The position numbers and the translations under genes are program-made. Below the pieces are notes generated by a model. The model made no database searches. It was given only the letters and a program-made list of their open reading frames with translations, and was not told the origin of the DNA. A stretch of 64,000 nucleotides of DNA. Origin: Brachybacterium massiliense (GTDB lineage Bacteria; Actinomycetota; Actinomycetes; Actinomycetales; Dermabacteraceae). Position 1 is the stretch's first letter. Every line of letters begins with the position of its first letter. Location: the NCBI RefSeq assembly GCF_900184245.1, contig NZ_FXXB01000008.1:1116001-1180000 (forward strand). Direction: 5' to 3'. Below are positions 1 through 8,858 of the stretch, in pieces.

Positions 1-1
1 C

Positions 2-640
2 CAGCGCCGTTTCGCCGCCGAGAACCAGTTCCTCAAGCAGCTCGTCGAGGAGGGCCGGCTGGGCCGGATCACCTCGGCGACCATCGAGGTGCCGCTGTGG
101 CGCAGCCAGGAGTACTACGACTCCGGGGCCTGGCGCGGCACCTGGGAGCTCGACGGCGGCGGCGCGCTGATGAACCAGGGCGTGCACCTGGTGGACCTCA
201 CGCTGTGGCTGCTGGGCGAGGTCGAGGAGCTGTTCGCGCACACCGGCCTGCTCGCCCATGAGCGTATCGAGGTCGAGGACACCGTGACCGTCACCGCCCG
301 GCTGGTCAGCGGTGCCCAGCTGACCTTCCAGGCCACCACCGCCGCGTACGGCAACCTGCCGATCCGCATGAACCTGATGGGGGATGCCGGATCGATCGTG
401 ACGGAGAACGAGCGCGTGGTGCACGTGCACTCGCGGGACGGGCTCGAGCTCCCGGAGTTCACCCCTCGCGACATCCTCCGCGAAGGGCTGATCGACTTTG
501 TGACGGCGGTGCAGCAGGGCACCGCCCCGCTGGTCACCTCGGCGGAGGCGCGCGCCGCCGTCGCATTCATCGAGGCGGTCTACGAGTCGGGTCGCACAGG
601 AAGGCCGGTGCGACCCGCCGCACTGCCGGTGGAGCCCTGA
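2..640 (+). CDS. Gfo/Idh/MocA family oxidoreductase, C-terminal part (5' end outside window)
   Basis: The reading frame is open from base 2 and ends at TGA 638-640, so the N-terminal NAD(P)-binding fold lies outside the window. The visible 212 residues are the C-terminal alpha/beta domain. It carries the family hallmark GGGALMNQGVHLVD (nt about 158-199), where the His and Asp sit at the sugar-binding site. Family members oxidise or epimerise sugars and cyclitols with NAD(P). The next gene starts 7 bases downstream, so they are probably cotranscribed. The position at the edge of a saccharide utilisation locus suggests catabolism of a released sugar. The exact substrate cannot be read from the sequence. 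Confidence 0.85.
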   Translation, partial: QRRFAAENQFLKQLVEEGRLGRITSATIEVPLWRSQEYYDSGAWRGTWELDGGGALMNQGVHLVDLTLWLLGEVEELFAHTGLLAHERIEVEDTVTVTARLVSGAQLTFQATTAAYGNLPIRMNLMGDAGSIVTENERVVHVHSRDGLELPEFTPRDILREGLIDFVTAVQQGTAPLVTSAEARAAVAFIEAVYESGRTGRPVRPAALPVEP

Positions 641-647
641 GACACCG

Positions 648-1574
648 GTGGCACCCGCGCAGGCGGAACGTGACTGGTGGCAGAAGCGGCTGGGGGCATA
701 CCCGGATGCCGAGGGCTCCTGGCACCACGTCGGCCAGCGCGCGCTGACACATCACGGGGTGAACGGCCGGATCGACCAGCTGGCGATCCGGAGTTTCGGC
801 TCCGAACTCGTGTGCGAGCTGCTGGTGCCCACGGCGGCGGCGCCGACCGGAATCGTGGTGGTCGTGCCGTTCTACGACACTCCACCTCTCTTCGGCGAGC
901 CCTCGCCGCGCACCGCTCTTCACGATCGCGACCCTGCCGATGGCGCGTACGGGCTGCGGCTCGCCGACGCAGGGCACGCCGTGCTCGCGGTGCCGTGGTG
1001 GTTCGAACAGATCGCCGCCGCGGATCCGGCGACCGCCACGGCCCGGAGCCTCGAGGAGCGTTACGGCCCTGCCGCCGCCCGCCACCGCCGTGAGCAGACG
1101 ATGACCGCTCTGGGCAGGAGCGTCGCCGATCTGGTGCTCGCCGTCACCGCGTTCGAGGAGTCCGGCCTCGCCCCAGGTGCCCGGCTCGCCGCCTTCGGCC
1201 ATTCCCTGGGTGGCAAGCTCGCCCTGCACCTGGCCGCCCTGGACCCTCGCATCGAGGCGGCCGCCGTGCACGAGCCCGGGCTGGGGTTCGCCCACTCCAA
1301 CTGGGCGGATCCCTGGTACCTGGACGGAGAGATTCCTCAGGAGCGCGACCAGGACGACCTGCTGGGACTGGTGGCCCCGCGCCCCTTCCTGCTGGCCGGA
1401 GGCGGGGACGGCGACGGCGCCCACACCCTCGATCTGTTCCGCTCCGCGGGCCGGCGCTGGCCCGCAGAGCAGGGACCCGACTTGCTGCTGCACGACGGCG
1501 GGCATCCGCTCCGGCCGCACGTCATGACCGCGATCGGTGCGTGGTTCAGCGAGAAGCTGCCGCGCCGGGCCTGA
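648..1574 (+). CDS. alpha/beta hydrolase (dienelactone hydrolase/acetyl xylan esterase-like)
   Basis: 308 residues from a GTG start 7 bases after the previous gene. The nucleophile elbow is GHSLGGK with Ser186. The likely catalytic His is His286 in HDGGHP, and the acid is one of the Asp residues around 254-256 (GGGDGDG). There is no signal peptide, so the enzyme is probably cytoplasmic. Tight coupling to an oxidoreductase suggests ester removal (for example acetyl groups) from an imported sugar. That role is inferred; other small-molecule esterase activities are possible. Confidence 0.75.
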   Translation: MAPAQAERDWWQKRLGAYPDAEGSWHHVGQRALTHHGVNGRIDQLAIRSFGSELVCELLVPTAAAPTGIVVVVPFYDTPPLFGEPSPRTALHDRDPADGAYGLRLADAGHAVLAVPWWFEQIAAADPATATARSLEERYGPAAARHRREQTMTALGRSVADLVLAVTAFEESGLAPGARLAAFGHSLGGKLALHLAALDPRIEAAAVHEPGLGFAHSNWADPWYLDGEIPQERDQDDLLGLVAPRPFLLAGGGDGDGAHTLDLFRSAGRRWPAEQGPDLLLHDGGHPLRPHVMTAIGAWFSEKLPRRA

Positions 1575-1619
1575 GTCCCGCGACGCAGCCGGCGCTGCCG
1601 GCTCGGAGCACCACACCCA

Positions 1620-1648
1620 TTGACGCCGGTGACCCCGGTCACTAACAT
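1620..1648 (+). promoter_or_regulatory. sigma70-like promoter for the 1700 gene
   Basis: TTGACG at 1620-1625 and TAACAT at 1643-1648 are separated by 17 bp. This places the transcription start near 1655, about 45 bases before the ATG at 1700. The same element order recurs at 13797 and, on the other strand, at 11355. Confidence 0.6.
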
Positions 1649-1655
1649 CTCGGTC

Positions 1656-1671
1656 AGCAAAGGTTTTCTCC
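1656..1671. promoter_or_regulatory. candidate LacI-family operator, copy 1
   Basis: AGCAAAGGTTTTCTCC lies immediately downstream of the -10 box. It fits the pseudopalindrome RGMAAMSSWTTTCT that is also found at 11311-11326 and 13837-13852. A central S-S step and rotational symmetry are typical of LacI-family sites. Its position over the start site suggests repression. Confidence 0.55.
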
Positions 1672-1699
1672 CTGTAGCTACCACCGAAGGGAAGCAACG

Positions 1700-4138
1700 A
1701 TGCTTCACCAGGACAGCACGCCCGAGCAGATCACCCCGAGTCGCCGAGCCGTGATGCGCGGCGCGCTGGGCCTCGGACTGGCCGCGACCGCCACCGCCGG
1801 GTCCGGGGTGCTCCCACTCCCCCGGGCCGTCGCCGCCGGCGAGATCCTCAACGCAGGCTTCGAGCAGGTCACCGACGGCTGGCCCACCGACTGGGAACCG
1901 TTCAACGCCGCCTCCAGGGAGCACATCGCCTCCGCCGACGATGCCGCCCACAGCGGCGACCGGTCGGTGCGGATCGCAGATCAGAGCACCACCTCGGTGG
2001 GCCTGCGCAGCTCGCGGCTGCCCATCGACGCGGGCACCGTCTACGAAGGGTCGGTGCAGGTGCTGGTCGAGGCCGGACGCGCCTCGGTGTACCTGGAATT
2101 CTGGGACGAGGCCGGGACCAGGGTCTCGAGCACGTTCCAGGAAACCCGATATCTGGGCGATTGGCACGCTGTGAAGGTGAGTGGGACAGCGCCCCGGACA
2201 GCCGTTCACGCCACTCTCCTGCTGTATTCACCGCAGTCCAACCAGGGCACCGCATGGTTCGACGAGGCGGCGATCGCGCAGGTGCGCACCCTCCCTGTCG
2301 AGCGGTACGGCACCGCCGCGTTCACCGCCGCGATCCGCGGCGCGACCCTCCTGGGCGACCGCCTCTTCGTGACCTCCCGCCACCCCGTCGACGGCAAGCT
2401 GAGGCTGGCCGAGGTGGATCTCGAGACCGGGGAGGCCCTCTGGTTCTCGGATCTGGACCTCGGCGGCGGCTCCGGCCAGCAGCTGGCTCATGACGGCACC
2501 CACCTGTACATCGGCGCCGCCGGCCATGGCTCGATCTGGCGCATGGACCCCGACACCCGCGAGGCCGAGGAGTGGGTGCCGATCGGCGGCTCCACGCTGT
2601 GGGCCTATGACCTGCGGTACCACGAGGGGTATCTCTACCTCGGCACCTATCCGGACTGCATGGTGCGGCGGATCCGGGTCAGCGACGGGCAGGTCGAGGT
2701 GTACGGGCGCGTCTCGACCTCGCTGTACGCCACCGCGGCTGTCGCGGACGAGGAGTACGTGTACGGAGGCTCCGCGAGCCCGGGCAGGCTCCTGCGATGG
2801 CCCAGGGAGGGCGGAGGGGAACCGCTGGATCTCACGCCGCAGCTGAGCGACTCCCCCGTCGGCATCCTCGACATGGTCGCCTCCGGCGGTCTGCTCTACA
2901 TCGCCAGCGGACGAGAGCTGATCTCGATCCGGCCCGACGGCTCGGAGCGCGTCTCCCGCTCGATCCCGGAGGAGGATCGCTACATCGACCAGCTGACGGT
3001 GGCTCCGGACGGAACGGTGTACGCGCTGGCACGCCTGACGACGAACATCTATCGCGTCGACGCCGAGACGCTGACACCGATCGCGCGCCCGCACGACGAC
3101 GTGGAGAACATCCTGCTCGACCTCACCGACGACGGCCGGTTCGTCGGTGTCAGCGGCGTGGGCGACGTGTGGACGGTCCTCCCCGGCGGGGAGGCGGAGG
3201 TCTTCAGCCTCACCTCGAGCTCGTTCGCCTATCCCGACGAGGTGCAGAGCATGCTGCTGCACTCCCGCGGGCAGCGCCTGTGGGTGGGCGGCCACTACTC
3301 GATGACGGTGCACAACCTCGGGGCTCAGACCTCCGAGAGCTTCTATGCCCCCGGGGAGCCCAAGGCCATGGTGCAGGGCGCCGACGGGACGGTCTACGCC
3401 GGCATGTACCCGAGCACGAACATCGTCGCGTACCACCCCCGCACCTTCGAGCCGACCGTGCTCGGAGCCATCGGGCACGGTCAGATGCGGGTCAAGGAGA
3501 TTCAGTACGACCAGGCGCGTCACCAGCTGCTGGTCGCGACCGGCGCCAGCAACGGGTCGTACTCCGGAGCTCTCACCTTCGTGGACCTGCGGACTGGGGA
3601 GTTCGACGTCCACGTCGACATCCTCCCCGGGCAGCGTCCGATGGACATCGCCGTGGCGGGGGATGTCGCATACATCGTCGGAGACACCTGGGGCGATGGC
3701 AACAGCGGCCCCAGCAAGCCCGCCGGCGACGTCGCGGCCGTGGACCTCACCACCCGCGAGGTGCTGTGGCGGCGGGAACTTGACCCGGACTGGCAGTCGT
3801 ACGAGGGGGTCGTCCACCAGGACGGCCAGCTGTACCTGATGGGGCGGCGACCGAGGGGTCCGTGGTTCCTCTACGACCTGGCGACCGAGAGCATCGTCCA
3901 TCGAGGGGATCTCGGCGGGTACGGCGAGTTCGGACAGTCCCGTGGACGGGTCTTCTCCTGGGTGCACTGGGCCTTCGACATCCGTGAACTGCCGAGCGCG
4001 AAGCAGGGGACGGAGCGGCTGCTCCACGCCGATGTCCCCAACGGTTGGTACAACAACCCGGAGTTCTGCTGGGCGCCGAACGGCAAACAGATCTGGGGCG
4101 TGTGGGGGCCGGACCTCGCGAGATTCACCCTGATCTAG
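1700..4138 (+). CDS. Tat-exported protein: carbohydrate-binding-like module plus beta-propeller
   Basis: 812 residues. The N-terminus carries a twin-arginine signal (SRRAVM at about residues 14-19, a hydrophobic stretch, cleavage near AVAAG at 46). Residues about 50-195 look like a jelly-roll carbohydrate-binding module (NAGFEQVTDGWPTDW and a following beta-rich segment). From about 200 to the end there are repeated blocks with Y-x-G, DG-x-V-YAG and W-x-V-type strands, as in PQQ-like or WD-type beta-propellers. No catalytic signature of a known lyase family was recognised. It follows a LacI-controlled promoter and precedes a second exported propeller protein, which suggests an extracellular role in binding or cleaving the polysaccharide. 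Enzymatic function is unproven. Confidence 0.6.
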   Translation: MLHQDSTPEQITPSRRAVMRGALGLGLAATATAGSGVLPLPRAVAAGEILNAGFEQVTDGWPTDWEPFNAASREHIASADDAAHSGDRSVRIADQSTTSVGLRSSRLPIDAGTVYEGSVQVLVEAGRASVYLEFWDEAGTRVSSTFQETRYLGDWHAVKVSGTAPRTAVHATLLLYSPQSNQGTAWFDEAAIAQVRTLPVERYGTAAFTAAIRGATLLGDRLFVTSRHPVDGKLRLAEVDLETGEALWFSDLDLGGGSGQQLAHDGTHLYIGAAGHGSIWRMDPDTREAEEWVPIGGSTLWAYDLRYHEGYLYLGTYPDCMVRRIRVSDGQVEVYGRVSTSLYATAAVADEEYVYGGSASPGRLLRWPREGGGEPLDLTPQLSDSPVGILDMVASGGLLYIASGRELISIRPDGSERVSRSIPEEDRYIDQLTVAPDGTVYALARLTTNIYRVDAETLTPIARPHDDVENILLDLTDDGRFVGVSGVGDVWTVLPGGEAEVFSLTSSSFAYPDEVQSMLLHSRGQRLWVGGHYSMTVHNLGAQTSESFYAPGEPKAMVQGADGTVYAGMYPSTNIVAYHPRTFEPTVLGAIGHGQMRVKEIQYDQARHQLLVATGASNGSYSGALTFVDLRTGEFDVHVDILPGQRPMDIAVAGDVAYIVGDTWGDGNSGPSKPAGDVAAVDLTTREVLWRRELDPDWQSYEGVVHQDGQLYLMGRRPRGPWFLYDLATESIVHRGDLGGYGEFGQSRGRVFSWVHWAFDIRELPSAKQGTERLLHADVPNGWYNNPEFCWAPNGKQIWGVWGPDLARFTLI

Positions 4139-4194
4139 AGCGCGACGCTCCCTTCTCTCCCCCTCCCCCTGCACACCTCAGAGAGGTCTCTTCG

Positions 4195-6492
4195 ATGACG
4201 CAGCACGACCGAACACCCATGCTCACCCGTCGACTCGCCCTGCAGGGCACCGCCGCCGGCGGGCTCCTCGCGCTCTGCGGCCTCGCGCCCGCCGCGGCTG
4301 AGGGAGAGCACAGAGCTCTTCCGGGCACGGGCGAGGCCGTCGACCTCGGCGAACCCGTCCACAAGACCCAGGCGCTCAGCTCGGCCGTCGGCACCGCACC
4401 CGATGGCGTCCCCCGCGGGTACTACGTGGTCGAGGGCAACGTGACCACGAACGCGGAGTTCACGGTGATGGACCTCCGTACCGGCGAGACGGTGCTGCAG
4501 ACGCGGGTGCCGCACGGGATCTCGAGCCAGCGCACGCTGGCGATCTCCCCCGTGGACGGCACCGTGTACTTCGCGACCTCCGAGGTCAGCCACGCGTACC
4601 GTCACACCCCCGGCACGGATTCGGTCGAGCACCTCGGCGCGTTCCCCACGGGGCAGCGGGCGTGGACGGCAGCGGTCGATGCGGACGGCACACCCTGGTT
4701 CGGCTCCTATCCGGGCGGCAGGCTCTACTCGCTGGATCCCGACTCCCTGGAGTTCACCGACCACGGCGTGGCGCTCGCCGGTGAGCAGTACGTCCGTGCG
4801 ATCTGTCCTGCGGGGGACTCGATGTACATCGGCACCCAGCAGACAGGTCACCTCCTCAGATTCGACCGGAGCACCGGCGCCTTCACGGAGATCCCGATGC
4901 CCGATGCGCATGCTCCCACCGGCATCGAGAAGATCTCGCTGAGGGGCGACCTGCTGTTCGTCGGCACCGACGGCATCTTCGTGCGCGATCTCAGCACGGA
5001 CACCTGGATCGACCACATCCCGGGGGCGAACCCGCGGGTGTCCCCGCCGGATCCGACGAACCCGGACCACGTCTACCTGCGCACCGACGGAGAGATCCAC
5101 CGCTACGACCTGGCCACGCGTGAGCTGAGCGGGACTGCTCGCCGCCCCAATGCCGCTCCCGAGTCCTGGGCATGGGTCCAGTTCGAGGGGGAGAGTCCCT
5201 CCCTCGTGCTGACCTACTGGAACCAGGGACGCACCTACTCGTTCAACTTCGTCGAGGGAGGCGGGACGTACCAGGTGCCCGACCTGATGGGAGCCGGCAC
5301 CAACATCGTCACGATCGGCGCAGGCCCTCTCGGGGACATCTACGCGGGCGGCTATCTGAGCCCGCCGGGGATGGGCCGCTACGACCCCGATCAGGGGGAG
5401 ATCGAACTGCTGGCCGGCTCCGGGCAGGTCGAGGGGTACGGCACGTACAAGGACGCGCTGGTCTTCGGCCGCTATCCGCAGGGATCCCTCTGGTGGTACC
5501 GCACCTCGGAGCCGTGGGAGCTGAACTCCAATCCCCCGGCACCGCTCGAGATCGGCGACGGCCAGAGCAGACCCCAGGCCTTCCTGGAGCTCACCTCGCT
5601 CGCCGACACCGTCGCTGTCGCCTCCGTCCCGGACGGCGGCCAGCATGGAGGCGCCATCACGCTCTGGCAGCCGGAGGAGCACTCCCATCAGGTCTTCCGC
5701 AACGTCGTCCCGGATCAGACCCCCGTCTCGCTCGTGGAGCATGACGGGCTGGTGATCGGCGGGACCTCGATCCAGGGCGGCTACGGCATCGACCCAGTCA
5801 CGTCCGAGGCACAGCTGTTCGGGTGGGATCCCGTCAGCGGCACCACGCAGTGGCAGATCGCTCCCGTCCCCGCTGCGGAGACCATCGCCGGACTGCTCAT
5901 CGACGAGGACGAGCGCCTGTGGGGAATCGCGAACGGAAGCACGGTCTTCGAGTTCGATCTCCGGGAGGGCCGAACCGTGCGCACGATCGTGATCGATGCC
6001 GACCACGGCCCCTCCCGATACGGCAACACGGATCGCCTGATGTTGGACGGTGCGCGGCTGGTGGGCTCGGCGGCGAACCGCATCTTCCTCCTGGACCGCG
6101 CCACGGAGGAGGTGACGACCCTCTACGGCGGGCCGGAGGCCTCACCCGCCGAGGCGATCGACGAGCTCGCGCAGGACCGCCACGGCGCTCTGTACTTCAC
6201 CCGAGCCGGCACGCACCTGATGACGCTTCCGATGCCTGCGGATCGGACTGCGCCGGAGGTGGCTGTCCGGACCGCGCCCCCGAACCCACGGCCGGGCCAG
6301 TCCGTGCGGGTGCACCTGCGAGCCCACGACGACGGCACGGCCGATCCCGTGATCCACTACCGGATCGATGACGGCGCCTGGACGCGGTACGAGCGTCCGG
6401 TCGCGGTACGGGCTGATCAGCGCCTGCAGTGCCGCGCGATCGACGATGCGGGGAACTCGAGCACGGTGGTCACCCTGGAGCCCCGGGCCTGA
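4195..6492 (+). CDS. Tat-exported beta-propeller protein with C-terminal Ig-like domain
   Basis: 765 residues from ATG 4195. A longer frame reaches back to 4045, but this ATG directly precedes the Tat signal (LTRRLALQG, RR at residues 12-13, then a hydrophobic run to PAAAE) and has a purine-rich GAGAGG upstream. The mature part is built of repeated propeller-like blades with motifs such as GTVYFATSEV and GDIYAGGYLSPPG. The last 80 or so residues (after DRTAPEV) resemble an Ig/FN3-like module with an IDDGAWTRY strand, as found at the ends of exported glycan-active proteins. It lies 56 bases after its propeller-type neighbour, probably in the same transcript. The pair could be lyases or glycan-binding proteins. 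Confidence 0.6.
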   Translation: MTQHDRTPMLTRRLALQGTAAGGLLALCGLAPAAAEGEHRALPGTGEAVDLGEPVHKTQALSSAVGTAPDGVPRGYYVVEGNVTTNAEFTVMDLRTGETVLQTRVPHGISSQRTLAISPVDGTVYFATSEVSHAYRHTPGTDSVEHLGAFPTGQRAWTAAVDADGTPWFGSYPGGRLYSLDPDSLEFTDHGVALAGEQYVRAICPAGDSMYIGTQQTGHLLRFDRSTGAFTEIPMPDAHAPTGIEKISLRGDLLFVGTDGIFVRDLSTDTWIDHIPGANPRVSPPDPTNPDHVYLRTDGEIHRYDLATRELSGTARRPNAAPESWAWVQFEGESPSLVLTYWNQGRTYSFNFVEGGGTYQVPDLMGAGTNIVTIGAGPLGDIYAGGYLSPPGMGRYDPDQGEIELLAGSGQVEGYGTYKDALVFGRYPQGSLWWYRTSEPWELNSNPPAPLEIGDGQSRPQAFLELTSLADTVAVASVPDGGQHGGAITLWQPEEHSHQVFRNVVPDQTPVSLVEHDGLVIGGTSIQGGYGIDPVTSEAQLFGWDPVSGTTQWQIAPVPAAETIAGLLIDEDERLWGIANGSTVFEFDLREGRTVRTIVIDADHGPSRYGNTDRLMLDGARLVGSAANRIFLLDRATEEVTTLYGGPEASPAEAIDELAQDRHGALYFTRAGTHLMTLPMPADRTAPEVAVRTAPPNPRPGQSVRVHLRAHDDGTADPVIHYRIDDGAWTRYERPVAVRADQRLQCRAIDDAGNSSTVVTLEPRA

Positions 6493-6592
6493 ACCGCCGC
6501 CGACGCCAGTGGGCACGGAGGGCTCGGCGCTCACCTGGGGGATGTACGGCATGAACCTGGCCTGGTTCCCGCTGCCGAAGTGAGTCAGCCGT

Positions 6593-6637
6593 GGTGAGCG
6601 GCCCGCAGTGTGCACATCATGCTGCGGACCGCTCACC
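6593..6637. terminator. bidirectional hairpin between convergent genes
   Basis: A 16-bp inverted repeat (6593-6608 with 6622-6637, one mismatch at 6602/6628) encloses a 13-base loop. It starts 100 bases after the propeller gene and ends just before the stop codon of the convergent AGE gene, so it could end both transcripts. No long T tract follows, which is common in high-GC genomes. Confidence 0.6.
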
Positions 6638-6639
6638 CG

Positions 6640-7935
6640 TCACGGCTCTCCGCCGGCCTCGAGCGCGTTCAGGAGCAGCAGGGACCGGGCGATGTGCATC
6701 GGGTCCTTGACCGGCAGGGCCACGACCTCGTCCAGCGGGCTGCCGTCACGGGAGCGGATCTGGATCCATTCCTGACCCCCCGGGTCCGGGAAGGTGGCCA
6801 TGGTGTACTCGCGCACCTGCTCGGCCCAGCGTGCGATCTCCGGGGAGCCGGTGCGGCGTGCCAGCAGTGCCGTGGCGTACAGGGTTTCGGCGTGCACCCA
6901 CCAGAGCTTGGTGTCCCAGGTGCGATGCACGAGCGACTCGTAGGGGGTGCCGAGCTCGCGCCCGTCAGGTGCCGCGCCGGTGTCGCGGTCGACGTAACGC
7001 AGCAGTCCTCCCTCCGCCTGATCCCATCCCGTCTCCAGGGCTCGGAGGGCGAGCACGGTGAGTGTGCCGTCCGGGACCGCCAGCTGCGGGTGCAGATCGC
7101 CGACGTGGACGAGCATCCACAGCAGTTCGAGCAGATGGCCGGGGGTGACGTGGCGGGCCAGCAGGGTGTCGTGGTCCGCGGGGTCGTCGGGCCGGTGCTC
7201 CCACCAGGTCTCGGGCCCGAGAAAAGCGCTCTCGCCGCCGAGGAGCACAGCCCGGGCCTCCGTCATGACGTCGGCGGCGAGCGCCGAGCCGGTGGCGCGG
7301 TGCAGCTCGGCGGCCACGTGGAGGAGAGTCATCGGGCCGGCGAGGTCGCGGAACCCCGCGGAGACCGGATACGGCTCGCTGCGGGCGGTGCGGTGATGCA
7401 GGGAGTCCGCGGCACCGCGCAAGGTGCGCTCCGCCTGGGCGAGCCATCGGGCGGGATCGGAGGCGGAGGCGGCAGCCGTGTCGGGCCTGCTCGGCTCGCG
7501 CGATGAGGAGCTCTCCGCGGCGCTGTCCGTCAGGCGCAGCGCGCCGGCCAGCCCGAGAACGGCGAACAGGTCGGCGAACACGCTGGTGGCCAGCTCGCCC
7601 TGTGCGTCGGCGATAGGTTCCCCGCGGGCGCTGAGCAGGAAGGCGGTGCGGCTATCGGGCAGGAAGGCGTGCTCGGCCAGGAAGTCCGCGGTGCGCAGCG
7701 CCCGCCGGTGCCACAGGTCGCGATCGCCCTGGAGCCGACCGGCGTCGATCTCCTCCACGATCAGGGCGCAGGTCCAGGCCCAGCGCCCCTGGGACCAGGT
7801 GTACTTCTCCGTGGTCCTCAGCTGCCCGCGGTTGGTGAAGCAGGTGCGGACGCCGCCGAGCTCGTCGTCGGCGCCGTGCCGGCTCCACCACGCGAGCACG
7901 TCGCGTTCCAGATGGGTGCGCAGGGAGTCCCTCAT
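6640..7935 (-). CDS. AGE family epimerase/isomerase
   Basis: 431 residues from ATG 7935; a longer frame upstream runs into the permease gene and is unlikely. The sequence fits the (alpha/alpha)6 barrel of N-acylglucosamine 2-epimerase-type enzymes: WSQGRWAWT near the N-terminus, a middle EHRPDDPADHDTLLARH block, and a C-terminal TWDTKLWWVHAETLYA stretch with the conserved His-Ala-Glu. These enzymes epimerise or isomerise free sugars in the cytoplasm. It is the last gene of the operon 11194-6640, after the sugar importer, so it probably acts on the imported sugar. A Ser/Ala-rich insertion at about residues 145-170 is low in complexity. Confidence 0.8.
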   Translation of the reverse strand: MRDSLRTHLERDVLAWWSRHGADDELGGVRTCFTNRGQLRTTEKYTWSQGRWAWTCALIVEEIDAGRLQGDRDLWHRRALRTADFLAEHAFLPDSRTAFLLSARGEPIADAQGELATSVFADLFAVLGLAGALRLTDSAAESSSSREPSRPDTAAASASDPARWLAQAERTLRGAADSLHHRTARSEPYPVSAGFRDLAGPMTLLHVAAELHRATGSALAADVMTEARAVLLGGESAFLGPETWWEHRPDDPADHDTLLARHVTPGHLLELLWMLVHVGDLHPQLAVPDGTLTVLALRALETGWDQAEGGLLRYVDRDTGAAPDGRELGTPYESLVHRTWDTKLWWVHAETLYATALLARRTGSPEIARWAEQVREYTMATFPDPGGQEWIQIRSRDGSPLDEVVALPVKDPMHIARSLLLLNALEAGGEP

Positions 7936-7994
7936 CGCTGCCGTGCCCGGAGCATCGGCGCCTGCGGCGAGGCATCGCCCGGAGCGGGGCTCAT

Positions 7995-8858
7995 CTACTT
8001 GATCCCGCTCATCATCACGCCGCGCACGAAGTACCGCTGGAGGAAGATGAACACCAGCAGCGCCGGGATGAACATGACCACGGCGGAGGCCATCAACGTC
8101 GCCAGGGAGACGTTCTGCGCCTGCAGGCCGTTCAGGCCCACCGTGAGGACGTAGTTCTCCGGTGACTGCTGGGCGACCAGCGGCCAGAGGAAGTCGTTCC
8201 AGTGCCACAGGAACACGAAGGTGCCCAGGGTGGCGAGGATCGGCTTGGTCTGGGGGAGGATCACCGACCAGTACACGCGCAGCTCGCCGGCGCCGTCGAT
8301 CTTGGCGGCGTCGATCAGCTCATCGGGGATGTCCTGCATGAACTGGCGCATCAGGAACATGGCCTGGGCGTTGGCGACGGTGGGCAGGATCAGGCCCCAC
8401 ATCGTGTCCAGCCCGCCGATCTGGCCCACCAGCAGGTACTGGGGGATGATCGTGAGCTGGTAGGGAATCATCAGCATCGCGATGAACACCCAGAAGATCA
8501 CCTCGCGCCCCAGGAACCTCTTCTTCGCGAAGGCGTACCCGGCCATGGAGGCGAACAGCAGCACCAGCACCACCGAGACCACGGAGTAGATCGTGGTGTT
8601 CAGGGCCCAGCGCGGGATGTTCGAGCTGCGCAGGGCCTGCCGGTAGGCGTCCAGCGAGATGTCGGTGTTGAAGAAGATCTCCGGCACCTGCACCGGGACC
8701 CCCGGGTGCAGGGAGATGACCACCATCGAGATGAACGGGAACAGCGTCAGCGCGCCGATCAGGATCATCGGGATGTGGATCAGCTGCTTGCGCACCCTCA
8801 CCGCACGGGGCGCACGGCGGGCGGCGAAGGGCTCGCGGCGCTCGGTGATCGCGCTCAT
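7995..8858 (-). CDS. carbohydrate ABC transporter permease (MalG-type)
   Basis: 287 residues from ATG 8858, which overlaps the stop of the preceding permease by four bases (ATGA). About six membrane segments are visible. The EAA loop reads DELIDAAKIDGAGELRVYWSVILP, placed as in MalG-like CUT1 permeases. The C-terminus ends RGVMMSGIK, typical of this subfamily. It forms the membrane channel with the 8855-9847 permease. No ATPase is encoded in this operon, so a shared MsiK/UgpC-type ATPase encoded elsewhere is expected, as is usual in actinobacteria. Confidence 0.9.
   Translation of the reverse strand: MSAITERREPFAARRAPRAVRVRKQLIHIPMILIGALTLFPFISMVVISLHPGVPVQVPEIFFNTDISLDAYRQALRSSNIPRWALNTTIYSVVSVVLVLLFASMAGYAFAKKRFLGREVIFWVFIAMLMIPYQLTIIPQYLLVGQIGGLDTMWGLILPTVANAQAMFLMRQFMQDIPDELIDAAKIDGAGELRVYWSVILPQTKPILATLGTFVFLWHWNDFLWPLVAQQSPENYVLTVGLNGLQAQNVSLATLMASAVVMFIPALLVFIFLQRYFVRGVMMSGIK

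Noticed and set aside
2228-4174. Open frame of 648 codons on the minus strand
   Set aside because: Antisense shadow of the first propeller gene, with biased composition and no motifs.
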